Positions 1 to 6,048 of a DNA stretch of 7,619 nucleotides are shown here, piece after piece. A program made the translations under genes and the position numbers. A model generated the notes under the pieces. It was not told the origin of the DNA and made no database searches. It saw only the letters and a program-made list of their open reading frames with translations. This DNA is from DATEHG01 sp041691295. GTDB lineage: Bacteria; Gemmatimonadota; Gemmatimonadetes; Gemmatimonadales; GWC2-71-9. The stretch lies in contig JBEPVA010000192.1 of the NCBI GenBank assembly GCA_041691295.1, positions 1 through 7,619 on the forward strand. The letters run 5' to 3'. Positions within the stretch are counted from its first letter, which is position 1. Each line of letters starts with the position of its first letter.

Positions 1-441
1 GGTGGATTCGGCGGGATCGGAATCCGGCTCGGGGCCGCCGCCCGTGCCGGTTTCGATGTCCGGGTGAGCCGGGGCGGATTCGCCGGCGCAGCCAATGCCT
101 ATACCGGCTCCCTGGCGCTGTTCCACTTCTCCCCATTCCGCCTCTTCCTCTCGGCCCGCAGCACCCGTTACACCGGCGACCGCGCCGAGGGTTGGCTGCA
201 CTCGGCGGTGCTCGGCATCCCGCTGACGGCCGCACTGCGAGCCGAGCTCAATGGCGGACTCCGCCAGGAAACCAATCTCCTGGGATTTTCCGGTCCGGCC
301 GGCAATGACCTCAGGTGGGGCGGATTCGATCTCGAGTGGGCCATCGGCAACGCCTGGTTCCTGTCGGGGTCCCTGACCCGCGAACAGGGCGACGCGCAGA
401 ACGACACCCAGATCTACGGCGGTCTCAGCTACCGCTTCTGA
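1..441 (+). CDS. Outer-membrane beta-barrel protein, C-terminal part (5' end outside window)
   Basis: The reading frame is open from base 1 to the TGA at 439-441, giving 146 residues with no start inside the window, so the gene begins upstream. The protein alternates short amphipathic stretches rich in aromatic and small residues with polar turns, for example FRLFLSARSTRYT, LRAELNGGLRQET and AWFLSGSLTREQ. It ends in IYGGLSYRF. A terminal Phe preceded by alternating hydrophobic residues is the usual BAM-recognition signature of outer-membrane barrels. I count about six to eight strands here. The family cannot be named from this fragment; a porin-like or surface-assembly barrel are both possible. 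The next gene follows after 21 bases on the same strand and is probably co-transcribed. Confidence 0.75.
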   Translation, partial: GGFGGIGIRLGAAARAGFDVRVSRGGFAGAANAYTGSLALFHFSPFRLFLSARSTRYTGDRAEGWLHSAVLGIPLTAALRAELNGGLRQETNLLGFSGPAGNDLRWGGFDLEWAIGNAWFLSGSLTREQGDAQNDTQIYGGLSYRF

Positions 442-462
442 GCGGGAAAGGAAGACTCGAGG

Positions 463-825
463 ATGAATTCATCGGCAGGGCCTGAGGGCAGAGGGCGTCG
501 CTCGCTTGAATGGATCGCGCTCGACGGTGCGGCACACCTTGTCATTGCCCGGTTCACTCTCGAAGCGCTGGCCGCCCTGGTGGACGCCACGCCGGACGAC
601 CTGGTCCGGTGCTTTCGCCACGGCGATAGCCGGCAGCGGCTCGAACTGCCGCTTGGCGAGATCGATGGCCTGCTTGCGATCGGTGAAGTCGCGGCACTGA
701 CACCGTTGCCCGGAAAGACTGTAGCTGTGGCCCGGATCGGGCGGACTAGCCTGGTGGGCTTTTCCCGGCCGGAGGTCGCGGCCCAGTTGATCGTCCCTGT
801 GGATGTGCTGGTGACGGGTAGCTGA
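463..825 (+). CDS. Small cytoplasmic protein of unknown function (120 aa)
   Basis: The ATG at 463 is preceded by a purine-rich GGGAAAGGAAG (444-453) at suitable spacing, and the frame ends at TGA 823-825. The protein has no signal peptide, no membrane segment and a single cysteine. It has a polar Gly/Arg-rich N-terminus of about 12 residues. A mixed alpha/beta-looking body follows, with hydrophobic stretches around residues 24-40 (HLVIARFTLEALAALV) and 85-115. I do not recognise a family and see no catalytic motif. It starts 21 bases after the barrel gene, so it is probably the second gene of that transcript. It ends 33 bases before the end of the convergent permease gene. The start context and a protein-like composition argue it is real, but homologues would be needed to confirm it. 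Confidence 0.65.
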   Translation: MNSSAGPEGRGRRSLEWIALDGAAHLVIARFTLEALAALVDATPDDLVRCFRHGDSRQRLELPLGEIDGLLAIGEVAALTPLPGKTVAVARIGRTSLVGFSRPEVAAQLIVPVDVLVTGS

Positions 826-867
826 TGGCCGACCTCCCAGCCATTGGCCGAGGCAGGCTCAGCTCCC
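816..867. terminator. Possible bidirectional terminator dyad between convergent genes
   Basis: AGCTGA (820-825) pairs perfectly with TCAGCT (859-864). The stem can be extended by GGG (816-818) with CCC (865-867) past a bulged T. Inside, GGCC (827-830) can pair with GGCC (846-849). The two outer arms contain the stop codons of the convergent genes (TGA 823-825 plus; TGA 861-859 minus). There is no T-run on either side, so a classic intrinsic terminator is not assured. Confidence 0.3.
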
Positions 868-2685
868 TTCCGATCCGATCAACTGAGCCGGCGTCCTGCG
901 CAAGGCCAGAAATGCCGGCCAGAACGCACCGGCCGCCGCCGCGCCGACCAGCAGCAAAGCGTAGCGCAGCAGCAACGCTGGATCCCATTCGGGCAGACCC
1001 GGCAACAGATCCTGCAGCCCGATCCAGATCGCCGGGCCGAACCAGATCCCCACCGCAATACCGGCCACGCCCACAATCGCGGTGCGCGACAGGATCATCA
1101 ACCAGAGTCGGCGACGAGTCGCCCCGAGCGCACGCCTGACGCCGAGCTCATTCTCGAGCGAGGCCACCCAGAGCCGCATCAGCGCCAGGAGCGCCGCCCC
1201 GGCCAGAACCAGCATGCCCCAGCCCTCAATGGCGAATCGGCGGGCCAGCCAGATCAGCGGCGCGGCTTCGATGGCCAGCAGATCCGCCTCGTGAACCAGT
1301 GTCACCCTCGCGCTCGCACCGAGCGCCGACCTGACTTTGCCGCGAACCGCCTGGACGCTTGACCCGGCGGCACCGGAGTTGACAATCAGCTCGACACCGG
1401 CCGGAGCCTGCTGCTGCACGCTGAGGTAGGCGGTATACCGCGGCTGGAGTCCAGCGCCGAAACCGGCCCGCGCCGGATCGTCCACCACACCCACCACCGT
1501 GTACCACTGGTCGTCGTTGGTCAGCCGGAGACCTCGGCCCAGGGGCTGGCCATATTGGAAGGTTTCCGCGGCCATGGCTCGATTGATTACGACGACGCGT
1601 TCGGAACCCAGTTTGTCGGCGTCCGTGAGCAGCCGGCCAGCGACCAGCTTGATATCGAGCGCCCGAAAGGTGTCGGCGCTGACCAGCATCTGGGTGGTCA
1701 TCACCTGCCTGAACCGGGTCTTGAGGCTGCTGTAAGCACAGTCCCCGCAATCGGTGATGATCATGTCCACCGTACCCAGTCCCATCAACGAACCGCTGCT
1801 GGCAAGACTGGCGCTGGTGCCGCTGTCGGAATGGAAACTGGCCAGGAGTGCCCCGTATCCGGCGCTTCGTTCCGCGCTCGTCATTCCGGCGGAGCCGACC
1901 TGAAAGAGCGCCCGCCCTTCGAGTGCCACTGCACCCAGGCCGTTCACCGGGCCACTCTCCAGTGCGTGGCGCGACACCAACGCACCCGCCGTCAGCACCG
2001 CCAGGCTCAACCCCAGTTGCAGCGCCGGAATGGCCAGCGGCACTGGACGGCTGACCGCTTCGACTACCTGCCTGCGCCGAGCGAACAGCACCGGGACGAC
2101 CGCGCCAAACAGAATTCCACTCCCAATGGCTGCCACTGCGGCGAGGGTGGCACCCATCTGTGCGGCGCCGAGCATCCCGGGCCAGCTGCGCATCGCCGCA
2201 ACCGCCGCCAGAGCACCTGCTGCCCCGCCGAGCAGCACCACTCCCAGGATCAGGACCGCACTCTCGAGCGCCGAGGAAGCCAGCAGGACTCGGCGCGATG
2301 CACCGACGGCCCGCCGAACGCTGAGGTCGACCTCTCGCTGGCCTTCCCGCGCCGCGGAGAAGGTCAGGATCGTCAGTCCGGCCACCGCCAAGGCAAAGCC
2401 AGCCCCCAGCAGGAGCAGTTCAAATCCGCGGTCGATGGCGAGCTGGCCGGTGGCAGTGGGCGTACGAGAGATCTCGCTCCAGTGCAGCCCCGATTCGGCC
2501 ATCGGCGCGGCCCACATAAGGAGACGACTGCCACCGGTCAGACCGTTGGCGCCAGCCAATGACGTGATGGGGAGCAGCAGCGCGAGGCCGAGTGCACCGG
2601 CTCCGGCCAGCAGGAGGGCGCTCAGCCAGTAAGTGCGCAATCCGGAATAGACCGGGATGAGCCACGGCCGCGGGTTCAGGGTCAT
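859..2685 (-). CDS. Orphan ABC-type permease with two FtsX/MacB halves (ADOP-like), asymmetric
   Basis: This 608-aa inner-membrane protein has about eight predicted membrane segments in two sets of four: near residues 20-42, 86-110, 141-165 and 183-203, then 217-238, 485-508, 532-555 and 573-598. Each half carries the FtsX-type cytoplasmic coupling motif, VRRAVGASRR at 123-132 and VRRALGATRR at 516-525, which shows an internal duplication. The second half has a full periplasmic MacB-like domain (about 240-485, with PLGRGLRL and VVGVVDDP). The first half has only about 45 residues between its first two helices, where family members normally carry a large domain. The protein is therefore shorter than the roughly 800 aa usual for ADOP proteins. 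Such permeases normally work with an ABC ATPase in lipoprotein, peptide or macrolide traffic; none is adjacent, and the substrate is unknown. The ATG is supported by GGAG (2697-2694) 8 bases upstream. A CGDC pair at 313-316 appears to hold its only cysteines. Confidence 0.88.
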   Translation of the reverse strand: MTLNPRPWLIPVYSGLRTYWLSALLLAGAGALGLALLLPITSLAGANGLTGGSRLLMWAAPMAESGLHWSEISRTPTATGQLAIDRGFELLLLGAGFALAVAGLTILTFSAAREGQREVDLSVRRAVGASRRVLLASSALESAVLILGVVLLGGAAGALAAVAAMRSWPGMLGAAQMGATLAAVAAIGSGILFGAVVPVLFARRRQVVEAVSRPVPLAIPALQLGLSLAVLTAGALVSRHALESGPVNGLGAVALEGRALFQVGSAGMTSAERSAGYGALLASFHSDSGTSASLASSGSLMGLGTVDMIITDCGDCAYSSLKTRFRQVMTTQMLVSADTFRALDIKLVAGRLLTDADKLGSERVVVINRAMAAETFQYGQPLGRGLRLTNDDQWYTVVGVVDDPARAGFGAGLQPRYTAYLSVQQQAPAGVELIVNSGAAGSSVQAVRGKVRSALGASARVTLVHEADLLAIEAAPLIWLARRFAIEGWGMLVLAGAALLALMRLWVASLENELGVRRALGATRRRLWLMILSRTAIVGVAGIAVGIWFGPAIWIGLQDLLPGLPEWDPALLLRYALLLVGAAAAGAFWPAFLALRRTPAQLIGSEGS

Positions 2686-2858
2686 CGATCCGACTCCAGA
2701 GGTGTCATGGCCATTCCGGTGAGACGGCAGGCTCGACGAGCAATTTCAATCGGGGTTCCGACTGGGCCGTACCTTCGACGGCGCCGCTCCAGTCGGTGGA
2801 GTGCGTTTCAATATTCGCTCGACGCTGAAACCATTGCTGGCGTTCCAATTGTGCGAAG

Positions 2859-2890
2859 GTCCGCCTTTCCGCCTGTCCGCCTGTCCGCCT
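2859..2890 (-). repeat. Four-copy tandem octamer (AGGCGGAC) entering the response-regulator stop codon
   Basis: Read on the minus strand, 2890 to 2859 consists of AGGCGGAC, AGGCGGAC, AGGCGGAA, AGGCGGAC: four 8-base units with one mismatch. The first unit begins inside the TAG stop codon (2891-2889) of the regulator gene, and the rest lie in the spacer before the permease. A lone TGTCCGCCTAC match (plus-strand orientation) occurs at 5763-5773. The role is unknown; it could be a slippage-prone simple repeat or a dispersed intergenic motif. Confidence 0.85.
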
Positions 2891-3536
2891 ACCCGATCAA
2901 CCCATACCTCGACGCATATCGCACCAGATCCGCGTTCGTATCCACCCCCATCTTCTCGAGGATCCGGGTCCTGTAGGTGCTGACGGTCTTGGCCGACAAC
3001 CCCAGTTCCGCCGCGATCTGGGTCACGGTCAGCCCGGTACCCAGCCGCCGCATGACCTCGAACTCCCGGTCCGACAGCTGCTCGTGCGGTGCCCGCTGCC
3101 CTCCATTATCAAGCTGGCTGGCCAGTTGCTCCGCTAGAGTCGGGCTGACGTACTTGCCGCCACGGTACACCCGGCGGATGGCCTCCAGCAGCTGATCCGG
3201 CGAGTGATCCTTGGTAAGATATCCCGACGCGCCGGCCCTGAGCGCCCGGACGGCCCACTGGTCCTCGGGATGGACACTGAGGACCAGCACCCGAATCGTC
3301 GGGTGGTGTTCCCTCAAGGCTCTGAGCGTTTCCAGGAACGGACCGCCCGGCATCGAGACGTCGAGCAGGACGATATCGGTCGCCGCCGAGGCCAGGGCGG
3401 CGAGCAGCGAGGCGGAATCGCCGGCCTCGCCGGAGATGATCAGCCCCGAATCCTCCTCGACGATTCTCCGCAGCCCCTGCCGGACGATCGGATGGTCATC
3501 GGCGATGAAGACCCGAATGGCGGTGGGACGGTTCAT
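2889..3536 (-). CDS. NarL/LuxR-family two-component response regulator
   Basis: The protein has 215 aa, the usual length for this family. An N-terminal receiver domain (about 7-122) carries the acidic pair D13/D14, the phosphoacceptor D59 in IVLLDVSMPGG, the switch residue S87 and the conserved K109 in YLTKD. A LuxR-type helix-turn-helix follows (about 152-210), with LSDREFEVMRRL and the recognition region SAKTVSTYRTRILEKMGV. Phosphorylation of D59 by the adjacent kinase should drive dimerisation and DNA binding. The ATG overlaps the kinase stop as ATGA (3536-3533) with only a weak GGTGG upstream, which suggests translational coupling. The permease lies 203 bases downstream on the same strand and is a candidate target, though this is inferred only from position. 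All key residues are intact. The stop codon lies at the edge of an octamer repeat. Confidence 0.95.
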   Translation of the reverse strand: MNRPTAIRVFIADDHPIVRQGLRRIVEEDSGLIISGEAGDSASLLAALASAATDIVLLDVSMPGGPFLETLRALREHHPTIRVLVLSVHPEDQWAVRALRAGASGYLTKDHSPDQLLEAIRRVYRGGKYVSPTLAEQLASQLDNGGQRAPHEQLSDREFEVMRRLGTGLTVTQIAAELGLSAKTVSTYRTRILEKMGVDTNADLVRYASRYGLIG

Positions 3537-4660
3537 GATGCCACCACCGGAATCTGCACCACGATGGCGGTGCCCTGCCCTGGTGTTCCCCGAACCATGA
3601 GTGTTCCCCCGCAGGCCACTGCCCGTTCCCGCATGCCGACCAGCCCGAGCGAACGAAGTCCGCTCAACGACTGGGGCATGATACCGATCCCATTGTCTTC
3701 CACACCGATGATCAGCATCCCGGCCCGGTGCCGAACCGTCACATCCACCCGGTCGGCCTTGGAGTGCCGCGTCACGTTGGTCAGGGCCTCCTGGATGATC
3801 CGGAAGGCGTGGCTGGCCATTTCATCCGCCAGCGGTGGAAATTCCTCGGCATCCAGCTTGACCGTGATGCCGGTGCGCTTGGCCGATTCCTGTACCAGCC
3901 ATTCAATGGCCGCTTCCAGGCCCAGCTGGTCGAGCACACTGGGCCGGAGCTCGCTGGCAATCCGGCGCACCACTTCCATGGTCTCGTCGATCCGGGCGGT
4001 GATCGACACTTCGCCAACCCGTAGACTGCCGGATGTCCGGTTCGGACTCTTCTCCAGCCAGGCCAGGTCGAGTTTGAGCCCGGTCAATGCCTGGCCCAGC
4101 TCGTCGTGAATTTCCCGTGCAATCCGGGTCCGTTCCTCTTCCCGGGTGGCCTGCAGCCTGGCCGCCAGTGCCCGCAATTCGGTGCGCGACTGCTCCAGCT
4201 CTTCGGCGGCCAGGGTCCGCTCGGTGACGTCGCGCTGGATGCCGAAGTGCCCGGTGATCCGGCCCTCGGCATCATAGAAGCACATGTAATCACCCTCGAC
4301 CCACATCGGCGTGCCATCGAGACGGCGCTCATTGGTCATGCTGTGCGAGTGCCCGGCGTCGAACAGCGCCCGCCAGCCGCGGCGGCCGCCTTCAGGGTCG
4401 TGCCGGAAGAAATCGTTGGGCGTCCGGCCGATCAGCTGTTCCGGCGTGGCCCGGAACTGATCCGACATGGCGGGGTTGACCTTGGTCATCCGCTGATGGT
4501 CGAACACGTACTCGAGCGCCGCATTCTTGTCGACGCCGGGCCCCCATTCCACCGGCCGGTCCAGCATCATGAAAAAATACCCGTCCCTGGAGCGCTCGAA
4601 AAAAGCCTCCAGCAGCGCGGGGGTGTTGAACTGGGCGGGGTTGGGCAATCCTGTTGGCAT
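3533..4660 (-). CDS. Soluble PAS-domain sensor histidine kinase, NarX/DegS-like (HisKA_3)
   Basis: The protein has 375 aa from the chosen start. A PAS domain spans about 18-148 (ending GHFGIQRDVTER), then a charged coiled-coil linker about 150-180. The HisKA_3 dimerisation domain has the phospho-accepting H185 in AREIHDELGQ. The HATPase_c domain follows, with its N-box around N295 (EALTNVTRHS), the G1 box EDNGIGI at 321-327, GLVGMRER at 339-346 and GQGT at 361-364. No membrane segment or signal peptide is visible, so it should be cytoplasmic; the PAS ligand cannot be read from sequence. It should phosphorylate the regulator whose start overlaps its stop by 4 bases. I chose ATG 4660 because AAGGAG (4671-4666) lies 5 bases ahead. 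The adjacent ATG 4663 would leave 2 bases, and the TTG at 4702 has no spaced ribosome site. Confidence 0.93.
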   Translation of the reverse strand: MPTGLPNPAQFNTPALLEAFFERSRDGYFFMMLDRPVEWGPGVDKNAALEYVFDHQRMTKVNPAMSDQFRATPEQLIGRTPNDFFRHDPEGGRRGWRALFDAGHSHSMTNERRLDGTPMWVEGDYMCFYDAEGRITGHFGIQRDVTERTLAAEELEQSRTELRALAARLQATREEERTRIAREIHDELGQALTGLKLDLAWLEKSPNRTSGSLRVGEVSITARIDETMEVVRRIASELRPSVLDQLGLEAAIEWLVQESAKRTGITVKLDAEEFPPLADEMASHAFRIIQEALTNVTRHSKADRVDVTVRHRAGMLIIGVEDNGIGIMPQSLSGLRSLGLVGMRERAVACGGTLMVRGTPGQGTAIVVQIPVVAS

Positions 4661-4665
4661 CATGA

Positions 4666-4671
4666 CTCCTT
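4666..4671 (-). promoter_or_regulatory. Ribosome binding site AAGGAG that fixes the kinase start
   Basis: On the minus strand AAGGAG precedes two consecutive ATG codons (4663 and 4660). The spacing is 2 bases to the first and 5 to the second, which favours 4660. It excludes the in-frame TTG at 4702 upstream of it. Confidence 0.7.
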
Positions 4672-4713
4672 CCCCGAAGAATGGAGGTGCGCCCGCCTTC
4701 AAGGAAGGAGAGT

Positions 4714-4738
4714 GGGGCCCCGGACGAACCGGCGCCCC
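4714..4738 (-). terminator. Strong hairpin between lipoprotein and kinase genes, terminator or attenuator
   Basis: On the minus strand GGGGCGCCGG (4738-4729) faces CCGGGGCCCC (4723-4714) across a 5-base TTCGT loop. Nine of ten positions pair, with one G-G mismatch. A pyrimidine-rich tail, ACTCTCCTTCCTTG, follows. It lies 17 bases after the lipoprotein stop and about 50 bases before the kinase start. It could end most lipoprotein transcripts or reduce read-through into the kinase. The tail is not a pure T-run, so efficiency is uncertain. Confidence 0.5.
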
Positions 4739-4754
4739 TGGGTGGTGCGGAATG

Positions 4755-5531
4755 TTACGGCTGGACCGGGAGCGGTTCGCCGTAGATGAAATCGTCCATC
4801 ACGACCAGGTCCTTGGTGCCGCCGGCCGTGACGTCCTTGCTCGTGCCGTCGAGCGCGGCCTCACCGCTGGTGATCACGACCCGGGCCACGATCGCCGAGG
4901 CAAAGGTGGCGCCGACGAAAGCGAAGCCATGGGCGCCCGCCTGGGCCGGGGCGGTGATCGTTGCGATCCGGAGATCGTTGGCATCGAAGAAGTCGATCCG
5001 GGTGGAACCGGCCTTGTCCACGTCGGAAAAGATCGAGCCGAATCCCTTGACCAGCGCCGGGGTGGCGGCACCGGACAGCTGGAATCGGACCGTCACCTGG
5101 TTGCTGCCCACGGCCATGAACAGCTTCTTGGGCGAAAAGGCATGGAACTGGTCGGCCAGCGCGGCAGTGCCATTGGCAAAGTCGGTGCTGTCCACCCGGA
5201 GACCGGTGCCGGTGGTGCTCATGATGGCGCCCCGCTTGGAATTCACGTTGAAGAAGTCGACCGGAAAGGCGTCGATATTGGTGACGGCAGCGGGAACGCC
5301 ATCCCAGTTGATCTCCCGCCGGCCACTGTCGGCCGGGGGCGAGTTCGGGGCGTTGAGTCCGCCACCGAGAGCCGCTCGGAACTCGACCAGCTTGGCGGCA
5401 ACGGCGGCGCTGTCGCCGACGGCCGAGTAGGTCGTATGGGTCGGCGTAGGGGTGTTGCTGGGCGCCGTGTAGCTCTTGCAGGCCGCCAGCAGCGCCAGAA
5501 CCAGGGTGGGAACCAGGACCGTGGACTTCAT
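4755..5531 (-). CDS. Exported lipoprotein of unknown function
   Basis: From the chosen start the protein has 258 aa. It opens with a short basic N-terminus and hydrophobic stretch ending in the lipobox L-A-A-C, with Cys18 as the lipidation site. Lys at the next position would be compatible with outer-membrane sorting by the E. coli rule. A Thr/Pro/Ser-rich linker follows to about residue 38. The remainder looks like a beta-rich extracellular domain, with REINWDGVPAAV near 72-83, DFFNVNSKRGA near 92-102, FGSIFSDVDKAG near 164-175 and an end reading VVMDDFIYGEP. From memory this set of motifs recurs in uncharacterised secreted proteins, some with surface-sorting signals; no activity is known to me. 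ATG 5531 is preferred over ATG 5543 because GGAG (5541-5538) sits 6 bases before it and 5543 has no site. The kinase gene follows after 94 bases and a hairpin. Confidence 0.82.
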   Translation of the reverse strand: MKSTVLVPTLVLALLAACKSYTAPSNTPTPTHTTYSAVGDSAAVAAKLVEFRAALGGGLNAPNSPPADSGRREINWDGVPAAVTNIDAFPVDFFNVNSKRGAIMSTTGTGLRVDSTDFANGTAALADQFHAFSPKKLFMAVGSNQVTVRFQLSGAATPALVKGFGSIFSDVDKAGSTRIDFFDANDLRIATITAPAQAGAHGFAFVGATFASAIVARVVITSGEAALDGTSKDVTAGGTKDLVVMDDFIYGEPLPVQP

Positions 5532-5537
5532 ACTGTT

Positions 5538-5541
5538 CTCC
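5538..5541 (-). promoter_or_regulatory. Ribosome binding site GGAG that fixes the lipoprotein start
   Basis: GGAG overlaps the upstream in-frame ATG (5543-5541) and lies 6 bases before ATG 5531. Starting at 5531 gives a standard lipoprotein signal peptide beginning MKST. Confidence 0.65.
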
Positions 5542-5794
5542 ATCGATGAGTGGGGCCAACTGCGAACGGTGGCAATGTTAGCGCGGCGTTCTCGATGGGA
5601 ATATCAGACGGGGATGCGCTGCGGGCGGGAAGAGTCTCGACCTGCGGTGTGGGACAGGGGACTACATCATCGCTGTCGGGTGGCGGCTGACAGGCGGCTG
5701 CTCCGATCTACTGGTACGGGCTTCCGCCGGGACCGACTGCGGGCTCGATGACCGCCCGCTATTGTCCGCCTACACATCAGCGGTGAGGACCATC

Positions 5795-6022
5795 ATGAAG
5801 GATGATCAGAATTACGACTGGCTCTGGTTTCGCTGCTCCATCATGGGCTGCGGCGCCGGGCCGCTCCGGGTGCGGCGACATCCATATCAGGCCGGCAAAT
5901 GGTCGGTCGGGTTCACCGACAGCCCGCTCTGGGCCATCTCGGGACCCGTGCCCCGCTGCCCGACTTGCGGTAGTGAACTGGAACGGCTGGCCAGTGGTGG
6001 GTCCGCCCGGGCCGCAGCCTGA
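5795..6022 (+). CDS. Small zinc-ribbon-like protein (75 aa)
   Basis: A GAGGA (5785-5789) lies 5 bases before ATG 5795, and the frame ends at TGA 6020-6022. The protein has four cysteines in two pairs, C14-x4-C19 and C55-x2-C58 (CPTCG). This arrangement suits a zinc ribbon or other structural metal site. It has a Trp/Tyr-rich N-terminus (YDWLWFRC), no signal peptide and no membrane segment, so it should be cytoplasmic. In-frame alternative starts at TTG 5762 and GTG 5783 lack a spaced ribosome site. I do not recognise a named family. It is divergent from the lipoprotein gene and convergent with the TolB-like gene, 24 bases from its stop. The cysteine pattern and start context support a real gene, but it is short and GC-rich, so spurious coding cannot be excluded. 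Confidence 0.55.
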   Translation: MKDDQNYDWLWFRCSIMGCGAGPLRVRRHPYQAGKWSVGFTDSPLWAISGPVPRCPTCGSELERLASGGSARAAA

Positions 6023-6027
6023 TGCGG

Positions 6028-6048
6028 AGCCGGTTCGGCCGGCCGGCT
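6028..6048. terminator. GC-rich dyad between convergent genes, possible terminator
   Basis: AGCCGG (6028-6033) pairs with CCGGCT (6043-6048) across 9 bases. A 5-base alternative, GCCGG/CCGGC around TTCGG, is also possible. It sits between the zinc-ribbon stop and the TolB-like stop and could serve both strands. Neither side has a T-run, so it may act only weakly. Confidence 0.3.

Noticed and set aside
1555..2562. Long plus-strand reading frame (335 codons) opposite the permease gene, with others at 844-1362 and 2030-2632
   Set aside because: They lie wholly antisense to a well-supported membrane protein gene, read as Arg/Gln/Pro/His-rich low-complexity protein, and have no ribosome sites. 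They follow from high-GC codon use on the other strand.
859..2685. Expectation of a partner ABC ATPase beside the permease
   Set aside because: No Walker A, signature or Walker B motif occurs in any gene in the window. The duplicated FtsX family is commonly orphan, so the absence is not itself odd.
2682..2708. Eight-codon frame from ATG 2708 whose TGA overlaps the permease ATG, as a coupled leader peptide
   Set aside because: No convincing ribosome site precedes it, and the upstream part of the frame is not protein-like. The permease has its own GGAG.
4661..4702. Kinase start at TTG 4702 or ATG 4663
   Set aside because: TTG 4702 has no ribosome site at useful spacing and adds 14 residues with no domain value. 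ATG 4663 leaves only 2 bases to the AAGGAG that fits ATG 4660.
4527..5549. Plus-strand frame of 340 codons across the lipoprotein and the kinase 5' end, and one at 3204-4109
   Set aside because: They cross several minus-strand genes, lack start signals and show no domain-like sequence.
5673..5700. CTGTC-N11-GACAG inverted repeat and GGCGGCTG direct repeats at 11-base spacing between the lipoprotein and zinc-ribbon genes
   Set aside because: Five-base arms and GC-rich octamers recur easily by chance in this composition, and no core promoter could be placed beside them.
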